DNA of 64,000 bases from Multifurca ochricompacta (lineage: Eukaryota > Basidiomycota > Agaricomycetes > Russulales > Russulaceae): NCBI GenBank assembly GCA_022496185.1, contig WTXG01000003.1:744001-808000 (forward strand), given 5' to 3'. The translations under genes were made by a program, and so were the position numbers. Below the pieces are notes generated by a model, which had not been told where the DNA came from, did no database searches, and worked only from the letters and a program-made list of their open reading frames with translations. Below, one piece after another: positions 27,806 through 39,659 of this stretch. Each line of letters starts with the position of its first letter. The first letter of the stretch is position 1.

Positions 27806-28141
27806 ATGTTTCTACTCTCGCAAAAACTCGATCTAATGACATTGTCCCCCCGAAGCCACCGGCTGATCCTGGATGGTACGGATGCGCGTGGCTTTTTTGT
27901 TGGCCTCGCGTTAGAATTACGTGTATCTGGTAACGGTGCCTGCTTCTATTCTTTCTTAGGAATTTCTCGTTATTCCCCTCCGGCAGCCCTTTTCGCTTTC
28001 GGCAATGACTTTCATTCTCGCCACGCACCATGCAGTATTACATTGGCCCTGGTCCCCAATCCACGCTTCGAAGGCCTCGACTTTACCCGGATCCGATATT
28101 TCGCCCTCCCGCCGTACCATGGAAATCATAGCTCATTCTAG
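27806..28141 (+). other. unassigned plus-strand ORF
   Basis: An open frame of 111 codons in unrecognised sequence. A possible internal intron (GTGTAT near 27921 to CTTAG near 27959) would shorten it without loss of phase. The translated part has SHRLILDGTDARGFFVGL and VPNPRFEGLDFTRIRYF, more protein-like than the neighbouring ORFs. I know no family with these motifs, and no start, signal peptide or clear exon chain supports it. It could be part of a small unknown gene, a gene remnant or chance. Another frame continues to 28271 in the same region. Confidence 0.2.
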
Positions 28142-28382
28142 TGATCACAGTTTAGCAATAAACGGTTGTCGACTGTTTCTTCCTGACACAATCCCTCACT
28201 CAGATGTGATGAAACTATCCCAGTCCTTCTCAACTGATCAGGCTCGAGGTCCTTTCATACACACCTTCTGACATTGACTCACCCCTTCCCCCCTTGAATG
28301 CCAGAGGCGTGGTACTCTGTGGGAGTGACACACGATCGTGCGTTGCGCATTGCACTTCTTTGACGCAGTCGGTTTCGTTCTT

Positions 28383-28390
28383 TATAAAAG
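28383..28390 (+). promoter_or_regulatory. TATA box
   Basis: TATAAAAG about 75 bp before a plus-strand ATG at 28460. It is among the clearest TATA boxes in the window and has no recognised gene downstream. Confidence 0.45.
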
Positions 28391-28459
28391 AGGTTCGGAG
28401 CTGGCCTAGTCTTTAGGCCTTGGAGCCCTCTCACAACTATTGTACTCTTCTGTTTCGGC

Positions 28460-28625
28460 TATGAACCCCCCGCTCCAGGTGGGCTTGGAATTTTTTTCTT
28501 TTTTTTTCTTCCACGCGTTGCAGAATTCTGACAGCGATAGCAAAGATCAGCAGCCGTGTCAGATGGTGGGATACTCGGGGGCAACTCAAGCATGGGACGG
28601 TGAGAGCTATCAATGTATTGAGTGA
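28460..28625 (+). CDS. possible small spliced protein, about 39 aa, unknown
   Basis: Downstream of the TATAAAAG box, the ATG at 28460 reads MNPPLQ and meets a good intron: donor GTGGGC, a long pyrimidine tract, acceptor TTGCAG at 28523. Spliced in phase 0 it continues NSDSDSKDQQPCQMVG to a TGA at 28625. The product would be a 39-residue acidic, hydrophilic peptide without signal sequence or membrane helix. The unspliced frame is also open. It resembles no family I know. The C-terminus is CIE, one residue short of a CaaX box, so a lipopeptide pheromone is not supported. Promoter and intron signals are the only evidence. Confidence 0.25.
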
Positions 28626-29730
28626 CGTGCGTTCTCGAACGGACTGGCACTTGGTCATCCAATGCTCAATGATTTGTAATTAGAGTTCCCAAGTTGTTGT
28701 AATTCAAGTGGAGGACGGGCAACCTTCGACGGTAACACTCCCGTACGTGACCAGCGTTATCTCATTTCTTCTTGGCTAGCAAGGGTTAATTTTGAGTTTT
28801 GTAATCCCAGAATAGATCACGTACAGTTGGCGGGATAACGCGCAAATGAAGCCCACAGTGTTCTGTTGAACCGTTGCTGAATGAATGCAGCGTGGTTGGA
28901 TTCTGATCCCGGATTGATGATGTATCTAATATTTGAAAGGACTCGTATGTATCGTACTCTCGTACTCGTACTCGTACTCGCATTTTTAGGACATTTAGAT
29001 ATATTGCAAGAGGCATATTCATATTTATTCGCATAGATCGCAGCACATAACTTATGTCACGATTCCATAGACCTCGATTGTAAAATATGAATGAAAGAAT
29101 AATTCTAGTTCAGTTCAGATGGATGACGCGCGGTGGCGTTGAAGAAGAGAAGACATGACGTCAACTGAGTGTGTAAAGAAGAAGAATGGACTGGACGAAG
29201 TGGACGGGTACTCCCTTGAGGAAAAAGGAATTGGGATTGCCCACGCCCATGAGTCGCCAAGAGCCAAGTCTAGAGTTGGCTCGATGAAGAAAAGAATTGG
29301 GGTCGCGATGTCAGTCTCGTCCACACGATGGACACGGAGTGCGGAGTGCGTGACCCACGAACCATGTCCGGTAGGACGCCAATACCGTACAGCCACGATT
29401 CTCTCTTTTTCTATCTGGGAGCAACGCAATACAGCAACTGAGCTCGGAAGCCACTTCATTTTTTTTTTGTTTGTTTATGATTATGGCTTGGCTTGGCTTC
29501 ACTGTCACTGGAAGTATAAGATAAGGGCTAATGAGTTATGGACTAGGACTAAGGGGTTCACGCTAGTGATGTTTTTTTTTTACAACTATGAGTTGATAAT
29601 TGGTTGGGTGGTTGGGTAATTTGAGTAATGGGATCGAAATCGAAATGAACAATGAACGATGAACGATGAAAACGGTACGGGTACAGTATAAACCATAAGT
29701 TGAGTGAAAGCAAGATTCACGAGAGATCCT

Positions 29731-29790
29731 CTACACTCCACTCCACTTCACTCTACTCTACTCTACTCTACTCCACTCTACTCTACTCTC
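29731..29790 (+). repeat. CTACT/CCACT pentanucleotide tract
   Basis: Imperfect tandem ACTCT/CTACT units over about 60 bp, followed by CT-rich sequence. Confidence 0.7.
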
Positions 29791-30356
29791 TCTTCATCTC
29801 TCTCTCTTTACTCTACCCACGCCACGATGAAATCCCGTTTTTGTTCTGACGCTTAGGAGTTCGCTTCGCCAAGAACACGTAATGATTTGAAATTCAAATG
29901 GAGCGTATGCGTATGCGTGTTAATCCTTAACTAACCTTAGTTACAAAAGTGAAAGTACGGCATCATGAAACTGCGGCTGCAGCTTCCAAGAAGGACCGAG
30001 GGGCGAGGGGAAGAACAGCGAAGGCGAGGAAGGAAGTGGGTGGGGGGGCAAGGGGGTAAGGGTAATTTGTGAATTATTGCGCACACGCGCCTTCGGACAC
30101 GACGAACACGAACATGAACACAACACAAACACACGAACACGGCACATGCGCAACACTTGGCACTAGCACGTAACTGACAGTGAGAGGAGGGGGGGGGGGA
30201 TTAGATTGAAATTGAATAAGCGCTTCAATCTCCGATACGTAAGTTTTAGTTTAGAGGTGAGGGTTGAGGTGTCGAGGAGATGAGTTGTGAATGTATGAAT
30301 GTGAGTGTGAGTGTGTAAGTGAATGTAAATGTGTGAGTGATTGGAGGTTGATTGTG

Positions 30357-30534
30357 ATTTGTGTATGTATATGATATGATATGATATATATTATATTATT
30401 TATATTATATTATGTTATGTTATGTTATGTTATGTTGATGGGGTCCATATAAGGATATTTCATATATATATCATATCAAATCAAATCGAATTAATAAATC
30501 AAATCGAATCGAATCAAATCGAATCAAATCGAAC
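30357..30534 (+). repeat. AT-rich, TTATG and AATCGAATC repeats
   Basis: Consecutive simple repeats (ATGATATGAT, five TTATG units, then CAAATCGAAT units) end directly at a CACGTG at 30535 in front of the DUF1776 gene. Confidence 0.7.
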
Positions 30535-30567
30535 CACGTGTTGCGCCTTTTAAGGCAACGGCGGCTG

Positions 30568-32139
30568 ATGTCGTCCTATCGTCCTGTGTCACGAGCGCAG
30601 GGTTGCTTGCTTGCTGCTGCAAGGATGATGATGATATGGATGACGATGATGCACTACTTTTTTTTGACCATCCTTCATATCACCTTCTCGGTAGTTCAGT
30701 TAACTATCTCTTTTTTCTTAGCCGTGATCTCCGCCCTCCTTTCCGTATTTCAAGATATCTCCTCAATTTTCTTCGAGCTAGCCTCCGATTCCTCTGGTCT
30801 CCCTCCTCGTTCATCCCTTCCAACAGAAAAATGTGCCATTCTCATCCTCGGAGCCCAGGAAGGTACATCCATCATTTCTTCGATCGAATTATTAAATATC
30901 CACCCGTACCTTTGAGTCAGGTGTGGGAAGGAACGCGGCGCTTCGGTTCTCTGAGCTGGGCTATACTGTCTTTGCATTATGTCCTAATCGTCGCGGCGAT
31001 TTAGGCCACCAAAGGCCCAGGGACGTGGCTTCGGTAAGATCAATGGATCCACTTTCCTCACTCACTGACTTATCTTACCAACTAAAACGCCGTCCTTCCA
31101 AAAGCTTCTCTATATCTGGCATAACAGGAAAGAAAGGTCACAGTCCATCCCATGGGGTCTAATAGCGCCGATGCAGTTGAATGTCTGGTCTCGATCTCAG
31201 CGTGAAACAGTGCACGAGACCGTCCGAGCGTACTGTAACGCTTATGACCTTCACCTCGTAGCGCTCATCATCTCGCACAACTCCACACCGCTGCCCGGCG
31301 CAAGACCCCCATTTATAAACACGCCCGATGCGACAGACGATGCCGATGTGCCCAACGAGAGCCACGTTGGAGAAGATGCATGGAGAAATAGCGTGCTCGA
31401 TGAAGTTACAGAACCCGTACTAATGGCTCACGACTACAAGAACCTGCTCGCAGAAGCCTCGGGACGATTAATCATACTATCCAACTTTACGGACTGTTGG
31501 TGCCATGGATCCAATTCGCCAGTTGATGTCTCCTCATGGTTTGAAATAGACTCTCCCCTCGCGTTACTGTCCCGGGCAAGTCGAACTGCCGCCGCTGAAA
31601 ATTTGGCCGAGATACTAGAGTTCCAGGGAATTCGCGTATCCTCAATATACTTCGGCCCATTAGCAGAACACTTGGGTGACGAGTCGCCAGAAAGCCACCG
31701 TAATGTTAGGTATGTAAGAATCTGACTTATTTGTCACATTAGATACGAGTCATATTTGCCTACAGCAGGCGTTTCTCTCAGTCCATTGGTAGACGCCCCA
31801 TATTCTTCCCACTCTCTGATTCCCTCTCATGTATATGCGGGAAGATGTGCAGGGTGCGGTTGATACGTTAATCCAGAAGATATCCAGGCAACTTATAGTG
31901 GAGGAGAGCTTCTTAATCACCATCCTACGACGTGTGGTGCAATCGCGGTATGTGTTCCTTAAGATTGATCCCGCACCCAACCATGGCTTGATCTTCTTAG
32001 GCATCCAAAATTTGTCTACACTGTCGGTTTGTATCCTATTTTGTACCTCGCCTGGCAGTCGGCACCCATCAGTTCGAGAATCGCCGTCAAGGGTCTCATG
32101 CGTCGGGTAAAGTCTCCGGGACTAGCAGTATATGATTAA
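30568..32139 (+). CDS. DUF1776 short-chain-dehydrogenase-like protein
   Basis: Spliced exons read CAILILGAQEG, joined across an intron at 30862-30919 to VGRNAALRFSELGYTVFAL, so a nucleotide-binding glycine-rich turn is split by the intron. Next come LLYIWHNRKERSQSIPWG with LIAPMQLNVWSRSQRE, then LHLVALIISHNSTPLPG, a central acidic segment, RTAAAENLAEILEFQGIRV, and the closing HPKFVYTVGLYPILYLAW to 32139. This order matches the fungal DUF1776 family, distant relatives of short-chain dehydrogenases with unproven function. A hydrophobic helix lies near the N-terminus. The start is uncertain: the ATG at 30568 is the first in frame after simple repeats, and an extra upstream intron is possible. 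Confidence 0.75.
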
Positions 32140-32261
32140 TGATAGGGTTTTTGGTATTTACATGTGTAAATGTTCGCCATCGGTCTCCATTCGTTACACA
32201 AAGGGAGGGAGGCAATCCTTCGGGATGCAGCATTGTAAAATTCCCTGGAAACAGTTGATTA

Positions 32262-33092
32262 TTAGAAACGCACTCTGATCATTATGCTCAAGCGCTGCCC
32301 GTTAGGCATCCCTTCTTTCAATGCGGACTTTGTATGAAGTATCGAGTGCTTGTAATGGTAGCGAACAGCATCCCTACAGTACCAGTACTTGATCAACAAG
32401 GCCTTCACATTGATGATTTCTCTCACTTTTGAATGTACACACTACCCGACGGTAGCAAGACGTCGAATGTGTGTTTCTGCATGCCCCTGATGTCGTCTTC
32501 TACGGATTCCATCCGCAAAACCCTCTCCGAACCTAGGCTGATGCCGAGTATCCAAGACCCACTCGCGCCGATGTTGTCGATGTGCGGATGTATTTCGCCG
32601 TTGGAGGCTAAATGCAACAAGTGTGTCTGAATACCACCTCGACTTGGGTAGAGTGTCCCCAGGCGACCAAGGGCGGACCTTAGGATGGGGTCTTTCTCGT
32701 CATCCCAGTTGGAGAGGCGCATTTCCCGGAAACGCTTGATGACGCCATCATAATGACCCTGTAAACGGAAGTAAGGGCGGATTCCAGAGGCCGAGAGTGC
32801 AAACCTCTTCGAAATGATAAAATTCATCAGGAAGGAAAACATTTTTCAGATCTCCGGTATCTCGGTTTTGATCCAGTTGATAAGACGCGAGAAAGTCGCG
32901 GCGTCGTTTACGCAATGCCCTTGGTTCTGCCTCATCTAGCTTTCGAAGGGCGGCAGAGAGGAGTGAGTGCTGTTCAGAAAGGTCGAAGAAGCGTGGAAGC
33001 CACGAAAAGTCAGAAGGCAAGGAAGGGAGTGTGCTATAGGATTGCGTGGCTGAATTGTTAAGGCGAAAGACGGGACGATAGATACGTTGCAT
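32262..33092 (-). CDS. ALKBH7-like 2-oxoglutarate/Fe(II) dioxygenase
   Basis: Three exons give about 250 aa. The start at 33092 has MQRIYRPVFRLNNSATQSY, a good mitochondrial presequence. Then SWLPRFFDLSEQHSLL, DEFYHFEE joined to GHYDGVIKRFREMRLSNW, and the catalytic region GEIHPHIDNI, whose HxD binds iron. After an intron near 32382-32436 the last exon supplies HYKHSILH with the distal His, and RLSIMIR, whose Arg should bind 2-oxoglutarate; stop at 32262. ALKBH7 acts in the mitochondrial matrix in programmed necrosis and fatty-acid metabolism in animals; the fungal role is unknown. The open intergenic stretch to 33430 lies upstream. Confidence 0.84.
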
Positions 33093-33430
33093 GATAAAAT
33101 GGATAATACGGGTTGCGGAGGCTTTGATGGGCCTGAGCCAAGTACATCCTGTCGCGTTCGTCAGGGTGATCTAAGGTACGCGTACGTGCGGAACCTGAAC
33201 CGGTTCATTGTCCCTTCATGGCTCATGCTCATGCTCATGCTCATGCCCATGCTCATGGATCGAGTGAGTGGGTGGTACGAGGTGGGTCACCGAAGCTGAA
33301 ATCGCTTAATGTGTAATGTGTGAGTAAGGTGTACCTGGTTACGCGTGCGTGCACAAGGCTATCGGAGAACTTCATCACCATCATCCCCGTGACAATTGTC
33401 GATTGTCCCTAGTCGCTCCTAGTCCCGCAG
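33093..33430. other. divergent promoter with CTCATG repeat
   Basis: This 338-bp spacer between the ALKBH7-like gene and the carrier gene contains six imperfect CTCATG units at 33221-33257. No gene was seen in it. Confidence 0.6.
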
Positions 33431-34721
33431 ATGAGCCAAGATGACCCAGCCCAGCCAGAGGACCTGGACCCGGAGAAGGCCAATTCGGCCTACGCTGCTC
33501 TCGCGCGAACATTGACGCGTGGTGCTGCCTTATATTTTTCCAGACCAGTGAGGCTTTTCAGACCTTCAAAAAGTAGGCAGTTTCACATCTACCATATCAG
33601 CTTTCTCGCCGAGATTCAACTCACAAATCAAGTTAGTGGATGGCAATCATTAAGAGGACTCGCTACCAGTGATGGGGCATCCTTATCACCAAATTTCATC
33701 AAGCGGCTTATACAAACCGAGGGAGTGGGTACAAAGAACGAATAGATTTTTATCCTCTCTGTTTACCGTCTCCTTTAAGGTCCTTGTTATTCCAAAGCAC
33801 TTCGTCCCACCTCTTTTCGTCAATGCAGTACTGGGCACCGTCCTATGGACCGCTTACTCAGAGTGTTCCTCAGCCTTGAGTAGTAACGTTGCCTTAGAGG
33901 CTCACCCGATTACTATTGCCGCAATCTCTGGTGCTATCGCTGGTGGTGCCCAGGCCGTCGTGGCTGCTCCCGCTGAGAATGTTCGCTTGGCTATCGAGGG
34001 TGGTACTGTGGGTGGTTGGTCTCACGCGTGGAAGGAAGTACTTCGCGGAACAGTGCCAAATCGGTCCAATGCAAAGGGAAGTTTACACGAAATAAGACAA
34101 GTCCGAAGCTGGATGAAGGAGGTTCGCGATATGGCAGGACGCGGGTGGAGCGGGTGGGGTTGGGGGCTCGCTAAAGACGTCTGTGGTGAGTTTGGCGCTT
34201 GTGTTTTTCTAAGCATTATCACATATTCATGTTCACGCGCAGGGTTTTCGGTATTTTTCGCAATTTTTGACGTGACTCGCCGTGTAGCTACAGAGCTGAA
34301 AGTCTTCTCGCTGGGCCTCGTGCAACCTTTTAAGGTGGCCAATGGCCAACCGACCACCGTGCAACGAAACTTACCTCGTATAGTTCACGGTGTTTCTTTG
34401 GTCGCGGGTGGGGTTGCAGCAGGACTGGCGTACGAGATTGTTTGTCGGCCATGGGATGTTGCTCGAAAGCTAGCTCACCTCGACCGGGCTCGATCTGCCA
34501 CCGCTCATAGACCAAGGGGTTGTCTTATTAACATCTTGGCACAGAAAGTACATGATGATGGGCTACTCTCATTCTTCCGGAATACCGCAAACCAGGAAGA
34601 TAGGATGGTCAATAGTCGGGGGAGGCAAAGGTTGCTCGCTGTAGCACGAACATTAGGACGTGTAGGTCCCTGGGGTGTCGGATTCCTGGTCTGGGAGGCA
34701 TTCGGACCTGGAATATCCTAG
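33431..34721 (+). CDS. mitochondrial carrier-family protein, divergent
   Basis: Four exons (first 33431-33572) give about 370 aa. The tripartite carrier plan is visible. Repeat 1 has SRPVRLFRPSK, where the usual PxDxxK is lost. Repeat 2 has SGAIAGGAQAVVAAPAENVR with a PxExxR motif. Repeat 3 has AGGVAAGLAYEIVCRPWDVAR with PxDxxR. Glycines typical of each odd-numbered helix are present in repeats 2 and 3. A 60-residue hydrophilic loop with SWMKEVRDMAGRGWSGWGWG lies within repeat 2. Intron phases agree at 33573, 33730 and 34183. It should sit in the mitochondrial inner membrane; the substrate cannot be told. The first helix pair is short and poorly conserved. Confidence 0.75.
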
Positions 34722-34955
34722 TCTCTAGTTCCCCAAGTTCCCCAATTCCTACTAGTTCCTAGATTCCTAGATGATGATCCTAGTGCTCGCCGCTAGCCTA
34801 TGTTATTTGTTATTGTCCCTTAGACCGGCCCGTAAAGATCCGGTCCTTCAGGAAGCAATGGACCACCTTATTCTTCTTCTTATCATCTACAACATCATCA
34901 CACCACATTCAGAGTTGATCGTATTATACGCGTATCGAAAATTTAGAACAAAAAT

Positions 34956-36420
34956 ATGCCTCGATGCACTCGCAAGGGTTGTGGCAAAGAGTTTGATCCT
35001 GAAAATAACACAGAGGAAGTTTGCATTTACCATCCTGGCGCTCCCGTGAGTCCCTAACATCTCCCTAACCTCACCTGACCATCTTAGATGATAGATTTTC
35101 CATGAAGGCTTAAAGTCGTGGTCTTGTTGCAACACAGTTAATAAACCCGTTTTAGATTTTGACGAGTTTATGACCATCGCCGTAAGTGAACGCTAAATCA
35201 ACGCACTCATCATTTATGGGTATCAACTATTATTCGTACAGGGTTGCACGCGCGGTGTGCATTCTACAGAAGCCACCAAAGTCGAAACCTCAGGCGTGGC
35301 CTCGATTCCAAATAGGTCCATTACCATGACCGAGTCAACGAATGGGAAAGAGGTATACACAACGTCTTCTGCTTTCACCCTGCCCCAAAAACCGACCGAG
35401 CGCGCCATGACCATTCCCGTCGCGCCACCAGCGCCAAGCAAGCGAGCTGAAGAGGACGAGGACGACTTGAATGTTGTCGTCCCTCAAGGTGCCACTTGCA
35501 AGCGAGCGGGGTGCAAAGTAACTTTCGTGAGCGATGAGGAAAACCGGATCGGTGACGGACCAGGTACAAAATGTGTCTTTCACCCCGGTGTGGTGAGAAT
35601 GCCCTGTTTCATGCATACCTTTATGCACTAAGAGGTACTGTGTGACAGCCCATTTTTCACGAGGGGAGCAAGGTTGTTTTCGATATTTTGGATTTATGTC
35701 CAAGAAGTCAAATCACTGATGGCGGTCGCCCGATTCAGGGTTACCTCTGCTGTAAACGCCGTGTACTCGAATTTGATGAATTCCTCAAAATTGAAGGGTG
35801 CACAGAAGGACGGCATTTATTTGTGCGCAAGTCGAAGGGAGACGTACGTGATCCGTCAGTCGAATCGTACAGCATTGACGGTTTTCTGGCGCTTTGTCTA
35901 TGCGCTTTGCAGCAGGCAGAGGAGGCTGTGGGCTGTCGGATTGATCATTATCAGACGCCAAGTACGGTGCATGTCACGGTTTTTGCCAAACAAGCAGATA
36001 AGGAGCGGAGCACCATTAAAATTGAAGAAAACGAGGTAACAGTCCACACGGCAATCCGTTCAACTTCAAACATCGAGCTCACTTGTTCAGATACATTTTG
36101 ACCTTTATCTACCAGGGCCGAAGCGGTTCACTCAATCGGTGCACCTTTTCGGACCTGTGGAGCCATCTGCGTCGTCCTTTACAATTTTTGGCACCAAGGT
36201 AGAGTTGGGGTATATAATCCCAATATTCAATCTACTCAGAAACTTTCAGGTTGAAGTTAAACTGAAAAAGCTTGACGGAAGGAGCTGGACATTGTTAGAA
36301 AGGACTGACCGTGATGTAGGACCCATAAGTTTCACATTCGGGGTGAGCGGGCGTACAGGAACGGTTGGCGCAAAACAGTTCATCTTGGATGAACAAAATA
36401 GTCGCAATCATGTACCTTAG
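34956..36420 (+). CDS. CHORD-CS domain protein (Rar1/CHP1-like cochaperone)
   Basis: Seven or so exons give about 330 aa. CHORD I: MPRCTRKGCGKEFDPENN, CIYHPG, FHEGLKSWSCC, FDEF, GCTRGVH. A Pro/Asp-rich linker follows. CHORD II: GATCKRAGCK, CVFHPGV then PIFHEGSK, GYLCCKRRVLEFDEF, GCTEGRH. The C-terminal CS domain has IHFDLYLPGPKRF and SGRTGTVGAKQFILDEQN, ending at 36420. Each CHORD has the full set of Cys and His zinc ligands. CHORD proteins bind Hsp90 and Sgt1 and act as cochaperones. The gene lies 235 bp behind the carrier gene and converges on the IF-2 gene with only 80 bp between stops. Confidence 0.9.
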
Positions 36421-36499
36421 ATAAACCTCTGGATACCCCTGGGGATCCATCGGAAACGAAAAAGACAGCGGCGGAAGATACTGCATGTAGGGTTGTCGT

Positions 36500-39400
36500 C
36501 TATAATACTCTAGGAAGTTCTATGTCGCTATATACCTGAATGACATCGTCTTTTCTGAGTTCACCAAATGACTCTAGGCTAGCGCCACATTCAGTTCCCT
36601 TGGACGCCTCGGTGATATCAATTTTCAGATGCCTCAGGGTGTCTAATCGACCTGATGGCAATGGTTTAGCGGCGAGGCGTACAGTCCCGAGCTTCCATGT
36701 GGTTCCCTACCTTGATGAATAACCTCTCCTTTCCGAACTACTTGTACTTTTTTGCTTTTCTCAACGACACCTTTCGTGACGCGGCAGCCGGCAATAGTTT
36801 TGGTGCGTCCGCCAGGGAGCTTTATATCGAATAATTGAAGGACGCATGCTTCCCCTGAGATATGCTTCTCATAGATTGGGGGAAGTAAGTTGGCAACACG
36901 CTGTCTGACGTCCTCTATGACTTGATAAATAATTTTAGACGAGTATATAGGGATGCCGTGTGCGCCAGCAGCCACAGCGGAGCTTCGAGGGACTGGAACC
37001 GAGAAGGCGATGAGCACGCCTAAAGATACAATCCAATGAGAGATTTTTTCGGAACACCAGCTGAAGCTGTCTCACTTCCAGAGGTCTTTGCAAGGAGAAT
37101 GTCCGATTCAGTGATTTCGCCGACACCGGTGAAAATAATCTTGACACGGGCGTTCTCGTTTCCAATGCACTGCAAGGCACTAGTTAGAGCCTCAACACTC
37201 CCACTCACGTCCGCTTTGATGACCAGTCTAAGCTCCTGTGTTTTCTCTGCTTTGAGTGCGACTTCACGATGGTCGTCTTCTTCACGAACCCTCTGCTCAC
37301 GGTCGAGTCGGCGCTGAATATTAATTGCGTCTACATCTATCATCATGGCTTGTTCCTTCGCTTTGCGCTGTCGGTTAGCCACCGCCTTCTTGACGTCCTG
37401 CTCTGAACCTTCGAGAACTTCATCACCTACACCTGGAAGCTCCTTCCATCCCGATACGGTAACTGCCGTGCCAGGACCCGCTGTCCTTACCGGCGAGCCT
37501 GTTGAGTCGGTCATGATGCGGACTTTAGCATGGGCTGTGCCAGCGATCAAATGGACACCAGATTTAAGCGAGCCACGAAGTACGAGGATCGTGGAAACAG
37601 GCCTAAACCCAAGAATTAAGAAGTCACTGAAGATGTAGTAGATTGATGCCTACCCAAGTCCCTTTTGTAGATTTGACTCGATAATACGACCGTATGCCTG
37701 GCCGAACTGGTCTGCGCGTAGGTCCTGCATCTCTGCAACGGCAGATATAGTCTCCATGAGCTGGTCAAGGCCTTGACCAGTTAAACCAGAAATTTCCACC
37801 GAAGGGACGTCCCCACCCATCACCTCAAGCTGAACGCCCTCGACTAAGAGGGCATTGTGAACGTTATTCTGCAGGGGACGTCAAAAGGGGGCAGATACGT
37901 AGACGAAGGCTCACAATATTGATCCCAGGCTTGTCTATTTTGTTGATGGCTACTATAAGCTGGACGCCTGCGTCCCTCTGAACGAGTTGTATGACCTCCT
38001 TGGTCTGCGGACGGACGCCATCGTCTGCAGCCACTACCAGGACAACAATATCGGTCACATCAGCGCCTCTGGCGCGCATCGCGGAGAATGCTGCGTGCCC
38101 GGGAGTATCTAAGAATGTTATCTTCTGAAGGTTGCCCCCGGCGCTGCTAGGAATGGGAACAGAGAAGGCACCGATGTGCTGTGTGATGCCCCCTGCCTCT
38201 CCTTTTGCCACTGAAGCAGAACGAAGAGTGTCCAATAGCGTTGTCTTTCCATGATCAACGTGCCCCATAATAGTCACAACAGGTGGTCTCAAGGGCAATC
38301 TCGCGGCGCCCACGCAGGGAGGTCTACACAGCGCATAGTGTAAATCAGGGTCATGCGTTGAGTGATCCTTTACGGGGGTCTTACGGAGGATAAAGATCGA
38401 ACGCGGCTTCATCGTTGACGACAGGGTTGCAATTGAATTCCTCGGCTAGAAGGACAGCATACTCTGAGGTCAGGACTAGAAACAAAGGTTAACGACAGGC
38501 TCAGAGACTATACGGACTAAGATACCGTGATCATAAGAAGCCTCATCCACCATTCCGGCTACCCGCATCTTCGCCTGAAGTCTACCTAAACAACAACGCA
38601 ATGAATATTCGAAACATTTCTGTACGATGCATGACCCACCCAGAGAAACACCGAGAACTCTAGCAAGGTTTCCTACGGAGATAATGCTGGGAATAAAAAC
38701 CTCGGGTTTCGTCTCCTTCGGAACGCTGGATTTATTCTTGGGCTTGACATTTTGTGCAAAAGACTTTGTGGGTGTGCCATAGCTAGAATTTCGAGAAGGC
38801 GACTTGTCGTCCCTAAATGTCCGCCAGAGGGGCTCTCGAGTGGCCTTGGGGCGTCTTGATTTGCTCCCCCTTAGCTCCTCGTGAACATAGTCTAAGCACG
38901 ATGGTTCAATCTCCAGGCTTCCCTTTTCAGCAAACGACTCTCGCAGGGTGGTACGAGGGCCGCCTGAGTGGCGGGTTCTATTATAGGTGTCTCGTCTTGG
39001 GCGGGCGGCATTATTTTGGTTTTGGGAAAGAAAGATCCCGGTCGGAGTGTTGGCACGCGAGGAAAGAGGGGCTGGTTCGGATTCTGAAGGAATAGGGAAA
39101 GGGGAAGGCTTCTTCCATCTTACGTTACTCGAGGTTCCCGCGAGCGAAATATTAGTACGGTCGCTGTGCCTGCCTTGCAAACGTCGGATTGAATCACACC
39201 AGCCAGACCCTGAGCGCGTCTTTCCTTGAGTGCGGAACCCGACGTTCCCGGGGTCGAAGAAAAACGAGTGTCAGGAAAGGGCTTGGAGAGACCCTCTGGA
39301 ACCCCCCACTTTTCAAGATTGAGAGGTGACGTATTATTAGAAAGAGTTGGCGGAGTCGCGAGGTTGCGCATTGGTAGCGGCTATGGACGAATGGTAGTCA

Positions 39401-39525
39401 ATATATATAGGGATTAGCGAGGCAACTATACCCGAACGTACAGCTGATTTGGTAGCAATTGTGGCAGTTGTAAGACCTATGTAATTCTTAAGCCGGGGGA
39501 GAACATGTCGCGAACGACCTTGCAT
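36500..39525 (-). CDS. mitochondrial translation initiation factor IF-2
   Basis: Start at 39525 with [15 protein letters not shown], an Arg-rich presequence. A long basic, Ser/Pro-rich N-terminal region follows, with [17 protein letters not shown] and, after introns, the GTPase domain: [12 protein letters not shown] (G1), [22 protein letters not shown] (G3) and [10 protein letters not shown] (G4). Domains II-IV follow with [24 protein letters not shown] and [16 protein letters not shown] end motifs to the stop at 36500. The protein should bring fMet-tRNA to the mitochondrial small ribosomal subunit in a GTP-dependent way. About eight introns were seen, and the GTPase motifs are intact. Confidence 0.9.
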
Positions 39526-39659
39526 TAAAGGGTATGGGGAGGGGAGAGTAAGTAGTAGGGGAGAAGGAGGGGAAGGGGAAGTACGCGAGTATCTTAACCG
39601 GCCCGGTGTAGCTTACCTTTTGCTGTTGTGCTAATGGTTCTACTTTACTCGTGCTCATC

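Larger units (their letters stand above)
28626..30567. other. long non-coding-looking stretch with simple repeats
   Basis: Nearly 2 kb without a recognised gene. It contains a CGTACT repeat (28962-28980), a CTACT/CCACT tract (29731-29790), a G-run (30187-30199), AT-rich and TTATG repeats (30357-30436) and an AAATCGAATC-type repeat (30474-30534) just before the next gene. The longest ORF (29155-29619 plus, 154 codons) has no domain, no introns and repeat-like composition, and is not called. Confidence 0.5.

Noticed and set aside
28460..28625. Mating-pheromone precursor
   Set aside because: The small size, TATA box and intron are suggestive, but the C-terminus is CIE and not a four-residue CaaX box, and no pheromone receptor is near.
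29155..29619. 154-codon ORF as a gene
   Set aside because: No introns, no domain, low-complexity flanks and an overlapping minus ORF of similar quality; unlike the intron-rich genes around it.
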